Source: Brasenia schreberi
Lineage: Eukaryota; Streptophyta; Magnoliopsida; Nymphaeales; Cabombaceae
Direction: 5' to 3'
DNA length: 64,000 nt
NCBI GenBank assembly: GCA_036023115.1
Contig: JAYKKT010000046.1
Location: 5,855,001 to 5,919,000, forward strand
Numbering within the stretch: the first letter of the stretch is position 1; each line of letters begins with the position of its first letter. The position numbers and the translations under genes are program-made. This document shows, piece by piece, positions 35,171 through 46,075 of the stretch. The notes beneath the pieces were generated by a model. That model searched no databases, was not told where the DNA came from, and worked only from the letters and a program-made list of their open reading frames with translations.

Positions 35171-36100
35171 ATGAAGGGTGCTGTGGTTGCTCTCGTGAAG
35201 ATTTTTCTCTTGTTGAGTCTGGTTCATTCATGCCTTGGAGTGAGAAAGCTCACTGCTCTTGTTCAGCAGCCTCCTCTTGTTCTCACGTACCACAAGGGTC
35301 CTCTCCTCCAAGGCAACCTCCCCATAAGCATTGTTTGGTATGGGGAATTCACTCCCGTTCAGAGATCCATTGTCATCGATTTCCTCGCCTCCCTGAACCA
35401 GCGGCGTCCTGAAACGAGCCCTTCCGTCTCATCATGGTGGGAGATCATACAAGCCTACCTGGTCAAGGTAGGCAAGCCAGGAACTACTGCTTTATTAACG
35501 TCGGGAAACCAGGTTTTAGATGACAAATACTCATTAGGGAAGTCATTAAAGAGAGCACAAATAGGTGACTTGGCTGCAAAGGGTGCCAATCCTAATGGCA
35601 TCACTCTCGTTCTAACAAGCAAAGATGTTGCTGTGGAAGGGTTCTGCGTGAGCAGCTGTGGGCTTCACGACTCTGTTTCTCTACCTTCAAACAAGAGGGA
35701 TGTTTACATTTGGGTAGGAAACTCTGAGACTCAATGTCCAGGGCAGTGTGCTTGGCCTTTCCATCAGCCTTTGTATGGGCCACAGAACCCACCTTTGGTT
35801 GCACCAAATGGTGATGTGGGTGTGGATGGAATGATCATAAACATTGCTAGTATGTTGGCTGGCGCGGTGACCGATCCATACAAGAGTGGCTACTTCCAAG
35901 GGCCGGCTACGGCTCCTCTTGAAGTAGCATCGGCATGTCCGGGAATGTACGGGAAGAATGCATATCCAGGATATGCAGGGGATTTGCTGGTGGATGCTAG
36001 CACTGGTGCGAGCTATAATGCAAATGGGATCAATGGGCGTCGATATCTGTTGCCTGCGGTCTGGAACCCCAATACGTCTAGTTGTTTCACCCTTGTGTGA
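35171..36100 (+). CDS. EXL: EXORDIUM-like (PHI-1 family) protein, copy 2
   Basis: An intronless gene for 309 residues with signal peptide (about residues 1-24, ending CLGV) and a complete PHI-1/EXORDIUM domain: PLVLTYHKGPLLQG, IVWYGEFTPVQRS, SSWWEIIQAYLVKVG, GFCVSSCGLH, CPGQCAWPFHQPLYGP, VDGMIINIASMLAG and the C-terminal RRYLLPAVWNPNTSSC. It is the inverted partner of copy 1. The two agree at nearly every base from LTALVQQPP to about FQGPATAPLE, yet differ clearly in the signal peptide, the last about 20 codons and both UTRs. Such proteins are secreted to the wall and tend to respond to growth signals. This copy keeps the family C-terminus that copy 1 has lost, so it is the more likely fully functional one. 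Confidence 0.93.
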   Translation: MKGAVVALVKIFLLLSLVHSCLGVRKLTALVQQPPLVLTYHKGPLLQGNLPISIVWYGEFTPVQRSIVIDFLASLNQRRPETSPSVSSWWEIIQAYLVKVGKPGTTALLTSGNQVLDDKYSLGKSLKRAQIGDLAAKGANPNGITLVLTSKDVAVEGFCVSSCGLHDSVSLPSNKRDVYIWVGNSETQCPGQCAWPFHQPLYGPQNPPLVAPNGDVGVDGMIINIASMLAGAVTDPYKSGYFQGPATAPLEVASACPGMYGKNAYPGYAGDLLVDASTGASYNANGINGRRYLLPAVWNPNTSSCFTLV

Positions 36101-36282
36101 GGATCGAACGGAGAAGAGGATAAGGAAGAAGATGGTAATTCTTTGTGCAAACCTTTTGCATGTATATACATAAAATATATCTGAAAAATTACATATTGGC
36201 TCATTCTTTATGTATGTACTGCAACTGTTGAAGCTTACCTTTTGACAGGAAGGTAAATGTACTCCTCATATATTCTTAATTG

Positions 36283-36288
36283 AATAAA
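36283..36288 (+). terminator. Possible polyadenylation signal of EXL copy 2
   Basis: AATAAA about 182 bases after the stop codon. Confidence 0.3.
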
Positions 36289-37079
36289 CAGAATGATGTG
36301 ATTACTCTTCGAAGAAAACTATGCTTCATGTCGAGTGTCTTAGAGAAGAGCAACTGTATTGACCCAATCGTGAGTTTTAGGCCTTTCTGGGTGAGGGTGC
36401 TTGCACTACAGACCAATTCCATCCCTCTTACCATTATAACTTATAAGTATTATCCTGTTTAGATTTGCAAGCCAGGGTTAGTCAATTGAGTCTGGACTGT
36501 GGATACTGAGTCGTGTCCTACTCCACACCCACAACAGGTGTGACCCTAACATAAAAGGGTGTAAACATAATTTGACCACCCGGTTCCACAAATCCGCGCT
36601 TGAATAACCTAATTTATCATGTTTAATGCGTAACATCAAAGCCTTTATACAACAGGATTGCATAACATGTGGGGAGGATTGTGTAACATGTGGAGTGTAT
36701 GGATAGTAAAAGGGATTACAAAGTCTCTTTGTAAGGGACAGATTTCTTAAATATGACCATGGATGAAAAGGTACAACTTGTGGAGAGTTGTAACCTTTAA
36801 GAGTGACAAGCTCCAAAGTCAAAACCTAGAATCGAGTTGTTGAAGTGAAGCTTCACTCTGAAAATTCAAAGCCCACAAACTTTTTAAACTAGTTATTGCA
36901 AGACTGCTCCAACAGTATTTTAAAATTTTGTACAAGTGCTTCTTGGAAGGCTGAATCCACAAGAGATAAGAAGCATGTTCCTCTGACCTTTTAGAGTTGA
37001 TCAAATAGTCAAGGATATGGGTTTGAGAAAGGCATGATCATATTGGCTTACTAACTACAGATTCACCCTGCACATAATG

Positions 37080-37200
37080 AGCAAAAAGCTGAGGTTTTTC
37101 TACTTCAAGGCTTTCATCTCTTCTTCCATGACTTTTATCCATTCAGGATGAGACTGTCCTTCAGAAAGGGAACTGCGATGAAAACCTTGTAACAAGTAAC
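37080..37200 (-). pseudogene. Possible copia-type polyprotein scrap
   Basis: On the minus strand it reads EGQSHPEWIKVMEEEMKALK then a stop. This resembles the segment just before reverse transcriptase in Ty1/copia polyproteins (…P.W..AM..E..AL…). Only this motif is visible, with no LTRs or integrase, so the call is weak. Confidence 0.35.
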
Positions 37201-38673
37201 GATGCTTGATAGGAAAATAACAGTAGGATAGACGATGGTGATCGGTGCTACCGAGTTTGTGCCTAATAGAAGACATTGGTAGAGCTGATTCGCCAGGTGC
37301 AGATCGCTAGCGGTTCTGTTAACATAATTGATGATTGCAGAACAATTACTTGTTAATTGCAGAGCCGCCGTGAAAGGTCATACGTGCAAGGGTGCCGAAT
37401 CTCTTCCTTGAGACTTCAAAGAAGACCTGTCTGGCTGTCTCTCAACCCCTACCTTCATCTCTCCTCACATTTTCTATGAAGGTTCAATAAATTACCTTTT
37501 CACACAAGTGCCTTATGCTATCTCTATCTCCACAGTAATCATCTTCCTTCCACCTTCGTCTTTTGTGTAATTTCTCACTCATTATCTAATGATAGGAGAA
37601 GCCCCTTGAAATATGAAATAGATGGCACTCACAAATATGAGATAACGTGGGTTCCATGCTGAAGCCACAAGCCAACATCGTGTCCAGGACAGGGTACCGT
37701 GGACTTGACATGTTCAGTGCACCCCTCTTCTTCATCTTGACCTAACTCAAGGGCATCAATTGGCAACGACCTGGATGCAGTCATGAACCCGTGCCTAGAC
37801 CTAGACCTGGGTTCAGAACGACCTGCACCAGGATATCTTGTGGTTGGCCGAAGACTCTGGTTTTCCCACGTCATCATTGAAACAGGAGTGTCCTGCCTAC
37901 TCAATGTATTGGGCGTTAACCAGGGGACTATCCTCTTTGAGATGAATATACCATTTAGTGATGATCACCTACATGTAATTAGGATCAATGTTAGCTTTTT
38001 ACGTAAACCCATTTTCAAGATGAGGATATTATAAACAATGCTGAATGAGTTTATCTCTTGAATCCTCATTATTCGGGTGCAACTCGTTCCAAGTTCACAA
38101 TCAAGCTTCGAGCTCATTAGCTGGGTTGAGTGGAGTCCCTAATTAGGAGAATTGAGTGGTATCTGCTCCCAATTCATCTCATATCGAGCCCTTTGCAACT
38201 TGGGTCATGATCGTTTACTTGCAAGAATCTGCTGCGTATTACATCTGCTGTGAGTACAATAAGCATACTGTAAAGGAATTAGAAATGATAAGAAGAACCA
38301 GATAATAGAGAACAGATCAGACGGTCGTTAAAGGTCGGCTGATAGCATCTAGCAATAGTATGCCCTCACAGGCACTATCGATTGGCTTTGCCGATGTTTT
38401 GCTTTGAACTATTCTCAATATGAACCTGACTAGTTAAGCACTGGCCTGTTGGCTTCCACTCTTTTAATTATATCAGCCTTTAGCTTGATTCACATCGACA
38501 ATCAATCAATGCCTGATTGAATACAGATGATTAATTGGTTTGGTTATTGGATAGCTAATTCCATGCGAGCATTTGTAATGGCTATCAACAAATCAAGGAA
38601 TTCAGGGAAGTTATAAGGCAGGAAGATCGAAAGGACAAAATTTATATAATAAATGGACGTGTAATTCTCGCAC

Positions 38674-38679
38674 TTTATT
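38674..38679 (-). terminator. Possible polyadenylation signal of EXL copy 3
   Basis: AATAAA on the gene strand, about 115 bases past the stop codon. Confidence 0.3.
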
Positions 38680-38793
38680 TCTCATATACTGAATTCTAAC
38701 ATCAATGAAACAACAAAGAATGAAAGAATGAATATAGTTGGATCTATACAAAAGCCACGACTCAATCTCGCCGGATCTCCAGAGTCAACCCCT

Positions 38794-39717
38794 CTACAAA
38801 AGTGTAGAACAAGTGGAGGTTTTAGGATTCCACAGTGCCGGCAGAAGATACCGGCGGCTATTGATCCCATTAGCATTGTAGCTGGCACCAGTGCTTGCGT
38901 CCACCAACAGTTCTCCGGCATATCCTGGATATGCATTCTTCCCATATATTCCCGGACAAGCCGATGCTGCTTCTAAAGGAAAGGTAGCCGGGCCCTGGAA
39001 GTAGCCATTGCCAAAGGGGTTGGTCACTGTACCAGCCAATAGGCTAGCAATGTTTATAATCATTCCGTCGACACCCACATCACCATTCGGCGCAACCAAG
39101 GGTGGGCTCTGTGGCCCATACAAAGGCTGGTGAAATGGCCAAGCACACTTCCCCGGACATTGAGTCTCAGAGTTGCCTACCCAAATGTAAGCAACCCTCT
39201 TGCTTGAAGGCAGAGAAACAGAGTTATGGAGTCCACAGCTGCTCATACAGAACCCCTCTGCTGCAACATCCTTACTAGTGAGAACAAGAGTGATGCCATT
39301 GTGGGTAGCTGCCTTAGCAGCTAACTCACCTATTTGTTCCCTCTTTAATGACTTCCCCAATGAGTATTTCTCATCAAAGAACTGCTTTCCTAGCACTATC
39401 TTAGCCGTAGTGCTTGGCTTTCTTGCCTTGACCAGGTAGCCTTCAGTGAGCTTCCACCATGAAGAGACAGATGGGTCTTTCTCTTGGCCTTTTTGGTTGA
39501 GAGAAGCCAAGAAATCAACGATGATGGACCTTTGAACGTCTGCGAATTCACCATACCAAACAATGTTGATGGGGAGGGTGCCTTCGAGTAAGGCACCCTT
39601 GTGGTAAGTGAGCACAAGAGGGGTTGGCTTCACAAGAGATGCGAGCCGTCGCCCTCCAACGCATACGTTCACCAAGCTCAGCAACAAAGCAACCTTTATC
39701 AGAAACACCATCTTCAT
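38794..39717 (-). CDS. EXL: EXORDIUM-like (PHI-1 family) protein, copy 3
   Basis: An intronless gene for about 307 residues. I chose the ATG at 39717 (MKMVFLIKVALLLSLVNVCV), because it starts directly with a signal peptide; the frame stays open 15 codons further upstream without such a feature. The domain is complete: TPLVLTYHKGALLEGTLPIN, VWYGEFADVQRS, SSWWKLTEGYL, GFCMSSCGLH, CPGKCAWPFHQPLYGP, VDGMIINIASLLAG and RRYLLPALWNPKTSTC. It is clearly diverged from copies 1 and 2 throughout, unlike those two from each other, so it is an older member of the cluster. It serves as an outgroup showing that the C-terminal deletion in copy 1 is derived. Likely secreted; molecular activity unknown. Confidence 0.92.
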   Translation of the reverse strand: MKMVFLIKVALLLSLVNVCVGGRRLASLVKPTPLVLTYHKGALLEGTLPINIVWYGEFADVQRSIIVDFLASLNQKGQEKDPSVSSWWKLTEGYLVKARKPSTTAKIVLGKQFFDEKYSLGKSLKREQIGELAAKAATHNGITLVLTSKDVAAEGFCMSSCGLHNSVSLPSSKRVAYIWVGNSETQCPGKCAWPFHQPLYGPQSPPLVAPNGDVGVDGMIINIASLLAGTVTNPFGNGYFQGPATFPLEAASACPGIYGKNAYPGYAGELLVDASTGASYNANGINSRRYLLPALWNPKTSTCSTLL

Positions 39718-39807
39718 CTTTTCTCCTCTAAACTGATACAGAAAGGAAAAATCTTGCTGCATCTATTGCTACTGTTTGTTTGATGTGTAATCAAGTTGGA
39801 GAGAGGT

Positions 39808-39818
39808 CTTATATATAT
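39808..39818 (-). promoter_or_regulatory. Probable TATA box of EXL copy 3
   Basis: ATATATATAAG on the gene strand, about 95 bases upstream of the chosen ATG, embedded in a longer TA-rich stretch, so its exact position is uncertain. Confidence 0.4.
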
Positions 39819-40279
39819 GTATGTATATGTATATATATATATAGGGAAAGAGGAAAGAACATGTGAGAGAGTGGGAGTCCTCCTTCACAACACCTTCCTT
39901 TCCTGCGCTTGCATCCAGAGGAGGCGTAACTAGCCGACTACGGACCGACTTTTGCATTTGTTATATTGTGAGATCTCTTGCCTGCACCAAAGTGGTATCT
40001 GGCCTCATGTTTACTTTTATTGCTGGCAACGGCGCGTCCCTTAGCGGGAGGAAATGAATAATGCGCTAAGGTAAGTTGCTTCGTTGAGGGGTGGGTGGAC
40101 TTTGCCTTGTTGGGCCTTTCCGGGCACCTTCCTTGTGTCTTCCTCTCTTCTTGTCTGGATCCAACTCAAAATAACCAAGACACTTCAACGTATCCCCGTA
40201 TCAAGGACTCAAGAAATTGGTGCATCTCGTGTCATATCGACAAGTTGCGGTGACATAGGTAAGCGGAACCATTGAAACT

Positions 40280-40490
40280 GGACGCAGAACAGGGGACCAT
40301 CTTGGTTCAGTTTCAGTTCAATCTTTCATGGAACCGGAACTGGACTGAAACTACAAACCGATGGTTTCTTATATCTTTTAATTTTTTTAAATTTCAATTT
40401 TTTTATATTTTTTCCTGATTTCAAACGATTCAAACCTCAAGCCAGAACTGAAACCAACCCGGTCCCGATTTGGTCCCAGTAATGTCTAGG
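40280..40490. mobile_element. ggttcc-rich MITE-like sequence
   Basis: 'ttggttcagtttcagttcaa' and 'ggaaccggaactggactgaa' on the left and 'gccagaactgaaaccaaccc' on the right are inverted to each other, with AT-rich filler between. It abuts the hAT transposase relic, so it may be that element's terminal region. Confidence 0.4.
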
Positions 40491-40780
40491 TGGCCTCATT
40501 CCAATTGAAGAAAATTGGTTCACGTTTTCTTCTATAATGATAGAATCTTGTATGGCATCGTAATCTCCAACTAATGACATATTCGATGATGAATGAACTA
40601 TGACCCTTTTTTTAATCTCTGAAGTTGCATTTGGACATGTGCTAACATCACTAATTTTTCCATTCAAATGATACTTATGCCTTGAAATGCCTCCTCAAGA
40701 GGTGTATTTAACTTCATTAAACTACTTTCTTAATCTGGCATAGAGTTGCTGCCACCATTTCCAATACCTTGACCAGATGA
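40490..40780 (-). pseudogene. hAT transposase N-terminal relic with BED-type zinc finger
   Basis: The minus strand starts MEDPSSSGQGIGNGGSNSMP and soon meets a stop. In another frame it reads GISRHKYHLNGKISDVSTCP followed by NATSEIKKRVI. That spacing and wording match the second half of the BED zinc finger in plant hAT transposases (GGI-R-K-HL…V--CP…-E-K). A stop and a frameshift break it, and the dimerisation domain is missing, so it is dead. Confidence 0.5.
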
Positions 40781-43700
40781 GGATGGATCTTCCATCTAAT
40801 CTAATAAACATAAAAATTCAAACAGTAATTAATAATTTAGATATCAACTTACCATATATTAGTTCAAACGTTACAAAAGTATAAGAATCACCTCATTCCA
40901 TTGGCAAATTAAAAGTATATAGGTGTAAATTTTTCATCAAACTCAACCAAACAAACTGAGCTATGAATTCAAGTAAGAATAAGTTATTTAGTTAATTGCA
41001 ATATAAAAGAAAAGTAAATACTGCTTAACAATAAGCAAATGATGCTTCAAAGTCAGTAAAATGAAAGTTTAAAATTTTAAATCACGTTCCAATTGACATT
41101 GCTATCTAAATATGTATCAAAGTTTCAAGGTTCAACACACGTTCAAACATAATATTAATTAATATCCATCTAGCTATTTTCAACATCTAACACTTCTTCA
41201 TTAAGGAGAGTCCTTTTCTTCAACTTCTCCATCATCTCAGTCTTGATTTGACATGACACCGCGCCCTCCATCTTGTAAGATGTTTCTTCACAAGGATGAC
41301 TCCTCACTCTTTGGACAACACCAAGGCAAAAGATAGACCTACAAATGGTCAAACCATCCCATTTTTCTTCATCAATATAATTTCACACTTCATCACGATG
41401 ATGGGTGTTGTAAGTGGAAGTGGAAGAACCCATTAAAATTAAAAAGTACAAAAACACAGTCACTAAAGAATTCAAACTATTTAAAATTGATGGTTTATTA
41501 TTAAGATGATTCTTTGAGGATATTTGTTTTTACTCTTCTCATATGTCAAACTCGTTAGTGTGCATTAAGTGCTAATGTTTAACTGAACGAACTCTTTATG
41601 CATCATTCAATCACGATCTTCCTTCATGATCATTTAATTATAAAGACGATCAAGAGAACCAGAAAACAATTTCCATCATAAGAAATAAAACTCAACTATC
41701 TTTAATCAATATTAATAAAACAATGGCAGCTGAATTGATTAAAGAGTAACAACTTTTAATTCGACACTCACAATAGCAGCTGAAAGCCTGAATGGGTGGA
41801 GTGAGCCTGAGAGAGAGAGAAGGCCCTACTTCGGGCCAACATAAGCGCGTTTTTTATAGCATTTGTTGAGGCTGGCACTATAAGATGGCGATTCAAAAAT
41901 GTCACACCAAAAGTTCGCTTTCGTGTCCATCCAAAATGGCACAAGAGAAATTGGATTGCATTGGGTTTGACTGCTATTAACATGGACACAACAAGAACAT
42001 GGCCAGAAACATGCCTGGCATTGTAAGACATGACACAAAAATTCTCGCGTTCTATGCACCCAAAATAATATAAAAAGATGGGCTGAGTTTGGATTGACCT
42101 GTCTATTACATGAACACGAAATGTCATAACATGAAAGCGAAAACTCACGAGCCCTAACATAAGCCCATTTTGTCTACAGGATGGCCAAAATTACAGTCCT
42201 GGGATCATAGATCATGCATGCAGGAATTCATTCTCATATTACTTGGAAGTAAATGCTTCTGAGAACTAAAGTTGGATCATAAAGCCATTCACATACCTTT
42301 TGTATTGCAACTCGATTTTTTCTTATTCAATTGCAACGCGAATTCTCAGCAAAGGGGACAATTATACAAAATGGACTAATAAATGCCTCTGATAAACCTC
42401 TGCGTGTGAAGGAAGAAAAACTAATAAACTAAATAAAGCTGGAGGAACCCATCATGGCGAGGCATTACAAAGAGAAAACCCAGCTCCTGCAGATCCTCCC
42501 AAATGGACTATACACTAATCTTTAGGCACCAAAACGGGCACCCAAACTTACTGTTGCAAGGATCATCTCATATTGCAGCACCATGCTTTTCCTCTCCGCA
42601 GCCTATCTCACATGCACATCATCTGTCTAGGAGACTGGTAATGTGCAGTTATGTAGTGACCCATGCATCCAAACTGAAAACTTCCAGTCATGAAGGTACT
42701 TAACCGGCGTCGAGGCATTGCAATTTTCAATCCACATGCCCATACTCACATCCTCCATCTTGAACAACTGACAAATCAAAATGTTTGCCATGATTCACAT
42801 GCTTTAGGGAACATAAATTGCGAAGGTACATTTCTTGTGCTTACCCTCAATTTTTGCTGCTCAAACTCTCACACCACAAACTCAGCAATATTGGAAGAGA
42901 TCACATACCCTGGGCCATTTGCATATGGTGGATAATCCTCCTCAGGCCACTCCTGGTACGCCAAGCAACAGAAGTTATGGCAGTTGTGTATGTGTGCAAG
43001 AGTGTGTGTGTGAGAGAGATTCTCGGCAAGCAGGAGAAAGAAAGGAGCTCAAGCAATCCAGCATAGTACTTGATAAACCTAAAAGTAACCATTGAGTGAA
43101 GCTATCCATGTGATGCTGAGAGATCAGAATGCAAGATATCCAAAACAGCAACTAAAAAGGTAATAACATGGCATACTAAAAATAATTTGATCATGAAAAT
43201 GTCAAGAGTAAGAAACATGGATCAGCAACCTGATGGTAAATGGAGACACAACGCTGTGAAATTTGAGGAAACTGAAATGAATATCAGATTCCATTTAGTA
43301 CCTCATATGCAACAGCCCATTTGCCAGGCCGCAATGGCTTGTGATGGTAATTGATGTTCCCTGCAGAGTTCTGTTTTCTGGAACCTTCTTGATTACATGG
43401 ATCACCGCATTCAATCGGATGAATGTATCATCATCACTTTTCATAATGTATCTTGCCGATACAGAGCGCACCTATATTCAGCAATGCTGATTAGCAAAAT
43501 CAGGACTTTTCGGAAAACTTCTGAAAAACAGTAAGCATCAAGCAGATTGATACTGACTCCATACTCACATATGGCAACAGTCTTCAAACTACAAGATCGT
43601 AGCTATCCATGAATGGCACTATTACTATATCATTGTAAAACTCTGCTTCCTTTTTAAGCTTCACATTTACTTCCTTTCTTCAATTCTGCCAAGATTAAAA

Positions 43701-44547
43701 TGAACCAATTTCCCTCAGTGAACAAACAACTAGCAAATACAGAAAGATGTAATACAAAGAGAACTGATGAACAGGAAAACAAGGGAGAGGAGAAACTCAA
43801 TAATGCAACAAAGAATCTAACGATTACCCTTGAAGACATGATTAGCTCGGATCTCATCCAGGACTGCCTGACAGCCATCCGCTCAATAAAATGGTTGCCT
43901 GCTGACAAAAATCCAATGAAGAATTCCACCAGGCCATCTGGTAGGGGAGGCGCCTTCCACCTATCTGACAATTGAAGAAATCTCTGTGGTGAAAAACTTC
44001 TATGGGCAGTGACGCTGCAACCACTAAATGAACTTCGACATCAACATTAACAGATAACCGAGTAACATCTTCAAGAAGAAAAGCCTGAGCAGAAAAAAAT
44101 CATCAGGCCTCCTTTAAACTGCCGAGGCCAAGGCATCAGGAGGGAGATAGAAATCAAACGTTTGAAGTGACTTAGAGCCAACAGCACTTACAGTGCGATA
44201 GGGGAAAGATGTTACATGCCTCCCATCTACACTGGCATGATAACCTTCTAAACCTGCAGTTACTGTTAGCACAAACAACTTATCTTGCACAAATGGGAAA
44301 GGCTAATCAAAGCTAACATCCTTCTGTCGTCCTACAAGCCGATTCAACTTCCATGTAGTCTCTGATTCTTCTGTGTTAATATCGTCACCGGCGACCCACT
44401 TTTCACACTTTACAAGACAATCGACTTAGCAAAAAAGGAGCAAAATGAACACTGCTATGTCAATGATACGAAGCCAAAGGGATGGCTTTAGATACTCAAA
44501 AGGAACTAAGAATAGGGGAATTGAATTACTTCAGAAGTTCAAACACG

Positions 44548-44662
44548 TTACTTTTCTCAATCATGGCCAGAATAACGAAGCAAATCAAGAATTTGCATGC
44601 GGATTCGGAGAAAAAGGAAATGGGAATCAGAAATCTCACTGGTTTCCTCTCCGACTCGAGAC
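44548..44662 (+). repeat. 115-bp duplicated segment, source copy
   Basis: From 'ttacttttctcaatcatggc' to 'ccgactcgagac' it is apparently identical to 44941-45055. It spans the exon 1 end and intron 1 donor of the pseudogene, so this is the native position. Confidence 0.9.
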
Positions 44663-44867
44663 GGCAATCCGTTGCATCGAAGGAGTCCCGAAGTGCGTCC
44701 TGTAACATGTATTCTGTTCAATTACCGGCTTCTCGCTCCAGTTGCTCCTCGACCTCGATTTGAAGAGCAGAATCTTCGGCGGCTCCTCGCTGTCGACTGT
44801 CCACTGTCGACTGTCTTGAGCCCCTGCAACTCGACAATGAACTGCGAGACGTGCAAATTCTTGATAT

Positions 44868-45249
44868 GCGAACCGAGCATCAGGCCACAAGGAAGCACCA
44901 TGGTAATGATGTGCGAGGACCATGGTTGCAACCTACAATATTACTTTTCTCAATCATGGCCAGAATAACGAAGCAAATCAAGAATTTGCATGCGGATTCG
45001 GAGAAAAAGGAAATGGGAATCAGAAATCTCACTGGTTTCCTCTCCGACTCGAGACACAATCTGTGGCCTCGTTCGCGGTTCATTGTAGGTTGAAACCATG
45101 TCTCCTTTTTTTCTCTCCCTAGGTTGCTTGAACACCGCTCCCTCCTTCAAAAATTCAGTATGTGAATCCCGTTCAAGCTGTGCGGTATTAGGTTTTCCGA
45201 CGATCGTGATGTGCGAACCGAGCATCAGGCCACAAGGAAGCACTATGGT
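44868..45249 (-). repeat. Insertion in GALT pseudogene flanked by 37-bp direct repeats
   Basis: The segment 'gcgaaccgagcatcaggcca' plus about 17 more bases occurs at 44868-44904 and 45213-45249 with one mismatch. The DNA between includes the second copy of the 115-bp segment (44941-45055) and pieces also found, partly inverted, at 46076-46135. It interrupts the galectin-like domain of exon 1. Confidence 0.8.
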
Positions 45250-45824
45250 CCTCGCCCTCTCGATGAACTCCAGCCCCGTCAATGTAATCGATTGTGGGCA
45301 CGATTGGACGGTCGAAGAGACGAAATTGTTCTTCTTTGTTTCCCTCACAGCCGATTACAACTGCACCCACGTCTCCCTCCCCTCTTTCCATGCCTTTATT
45401 GCCGATTTCTCGAGCTCGGACAAACTTCCCTGTGCTGATGATGAAGAAGAAGAATTATCTTCAGCAGAGGAGAAGACGAGATTCGACACGAAGGGGAATG
45501 TTCTCATCTGACTATCCTGAGACGATGAAGTCGCAGAGACCGTAATGGTAGGCCTGAAGGGCGCGCCTTTCATCTCACCATCCTTGTTCCTCAACGCCAT
45601 AAAATCGTATTGGAGTAAACGGCGGCCATTGTTTCCGGCGAGCCAATAGGCTTCATTTTCTGCTCTTCGTTGTGCTGATACCAAGAAAGTTTTGTTGTGT
45701 AGAAAGGGGAATTCCGGCGAGCTCAGGAAGCAAAAGAATGCGGCTGCTCCGGCAAGTAGGAACTTGAAAACCAACCATCTCCGATGCTCGCCCGCATGAA
45801 AGGGCTTCCATTTCCTCCTCCTCC

Positions 45825-45829
<5 letters not shown>

Positions 45830-45864
<35 letters not shown>
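45830..45864. repeat. CT/GA microsatellite at the GALT pseudogene start
   Basis: A CT run directly before the ATG (gene strand GA). Translation through it gives an Arg-Glu run, so I start the pseudogene at the next Met (MRRRRKWKPF). Confidence 0.88.
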
Positions 45865-45866
<2 letters not shown>

Positions 45867-46075
45867 GGAATGAATATGGCGGGAGAGGTGCCGGCATACT
45901 TTCAACGGTGGGCAGTTATATGAAATATTTGAAACTATAGCCACCGTATTGCGAACAAGTGATTAATCGGCCGTTTGATTGCATTTTCTGAAAAAGTAAG
46001 GTGCAAGCGAAGTGGGAGACACGGAATTTTGAAAAAATTTCCGTGGACCAACGGATTGAGGCTTTGCTCCTAAAG

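Larger units (their letters stand above)
36101..38793. other. Intergenic between EXL copies 2 and 3
   Basis: No intact gene is visible. A short copia-like scrap lies near 37.08-37.20 kb. The frame at 37629-37904 has no family motif I recognise. The rest is unassigned. Confidence 0.55.
39763..42562. other. Intergenic with hAT relic
   Basis: It holds the EXL copy 3 promoter, a ggttcc-rich MITE-like part at 40.28-40.49 kb, the N-terminal relic of a hAT transposase and AT-rich sequence. At 41.85-42.15 kb there are repeated 'acatggacacaacaagaaca' / 'catgaacacgaaatgtcata' phrases of an unidentified repeat. No intact gene. Confidence 0.55.
42563..45828 (-). pseudogene. Hydroxyproline O-galactosyltransferase (GALT2-6 type) pseudogene
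   Basis: This is an unprocessed copy of a GT31 enzyme that adds the first galactose to hydroxyproline of arabinogalactan proteins in the Golgi. Exons recognisable on the minus strand, in order: 45828-44640 (type II membrane anchor FKFLLAGAAAFFCFL, then galectin-like domain with LPCGLMLGSHITIVGKP and SEKPVIEQNTCYR), 44424-44192, 44084 to about 43800 ([20 protein letters not shown]), about 43678-43563, about 43470-43310 (ARYIMKSDDDTFIRLN, the DxD region), 42952-42845 ([14 protein letters not shown]) and 42767-42563 ([12 protein letters not shown]). Lesions: TAA at 45355-45357 after GRETWVQL; an internal duplication; TAG for Trp in exon 2; frameshifts in exons 3, 4, 5 and 7; TGA for Ser before EFEQQKLR; TGA for Trp near the end. 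The many independent lesions make a working protein very unlikely. The exact GALT member is not decided. Confidence 0.85.

Noticed and set aside
37629..37904. 91-residue minus-strand open frame with charged segments
   Set aside because: I could match it to no family, and nearby sequence contains only a weak copia-like scrap; not enough to call a gene.
41768..42160. 130-residue minus-strand open frame
   Set aside because: It reads through an imperfect repeat of 'cacgaacatg' type phrases also seen near 33.5-33.8 kb; no family motif and no splice context.
45098..45511. 137-residue plus-strand open frame with an acidic C-terminus
   Set aside because: It lies antisense to the GALT pseudogene exon 1, whose sense frame matches a known family in order; the antisense frame has no motif.
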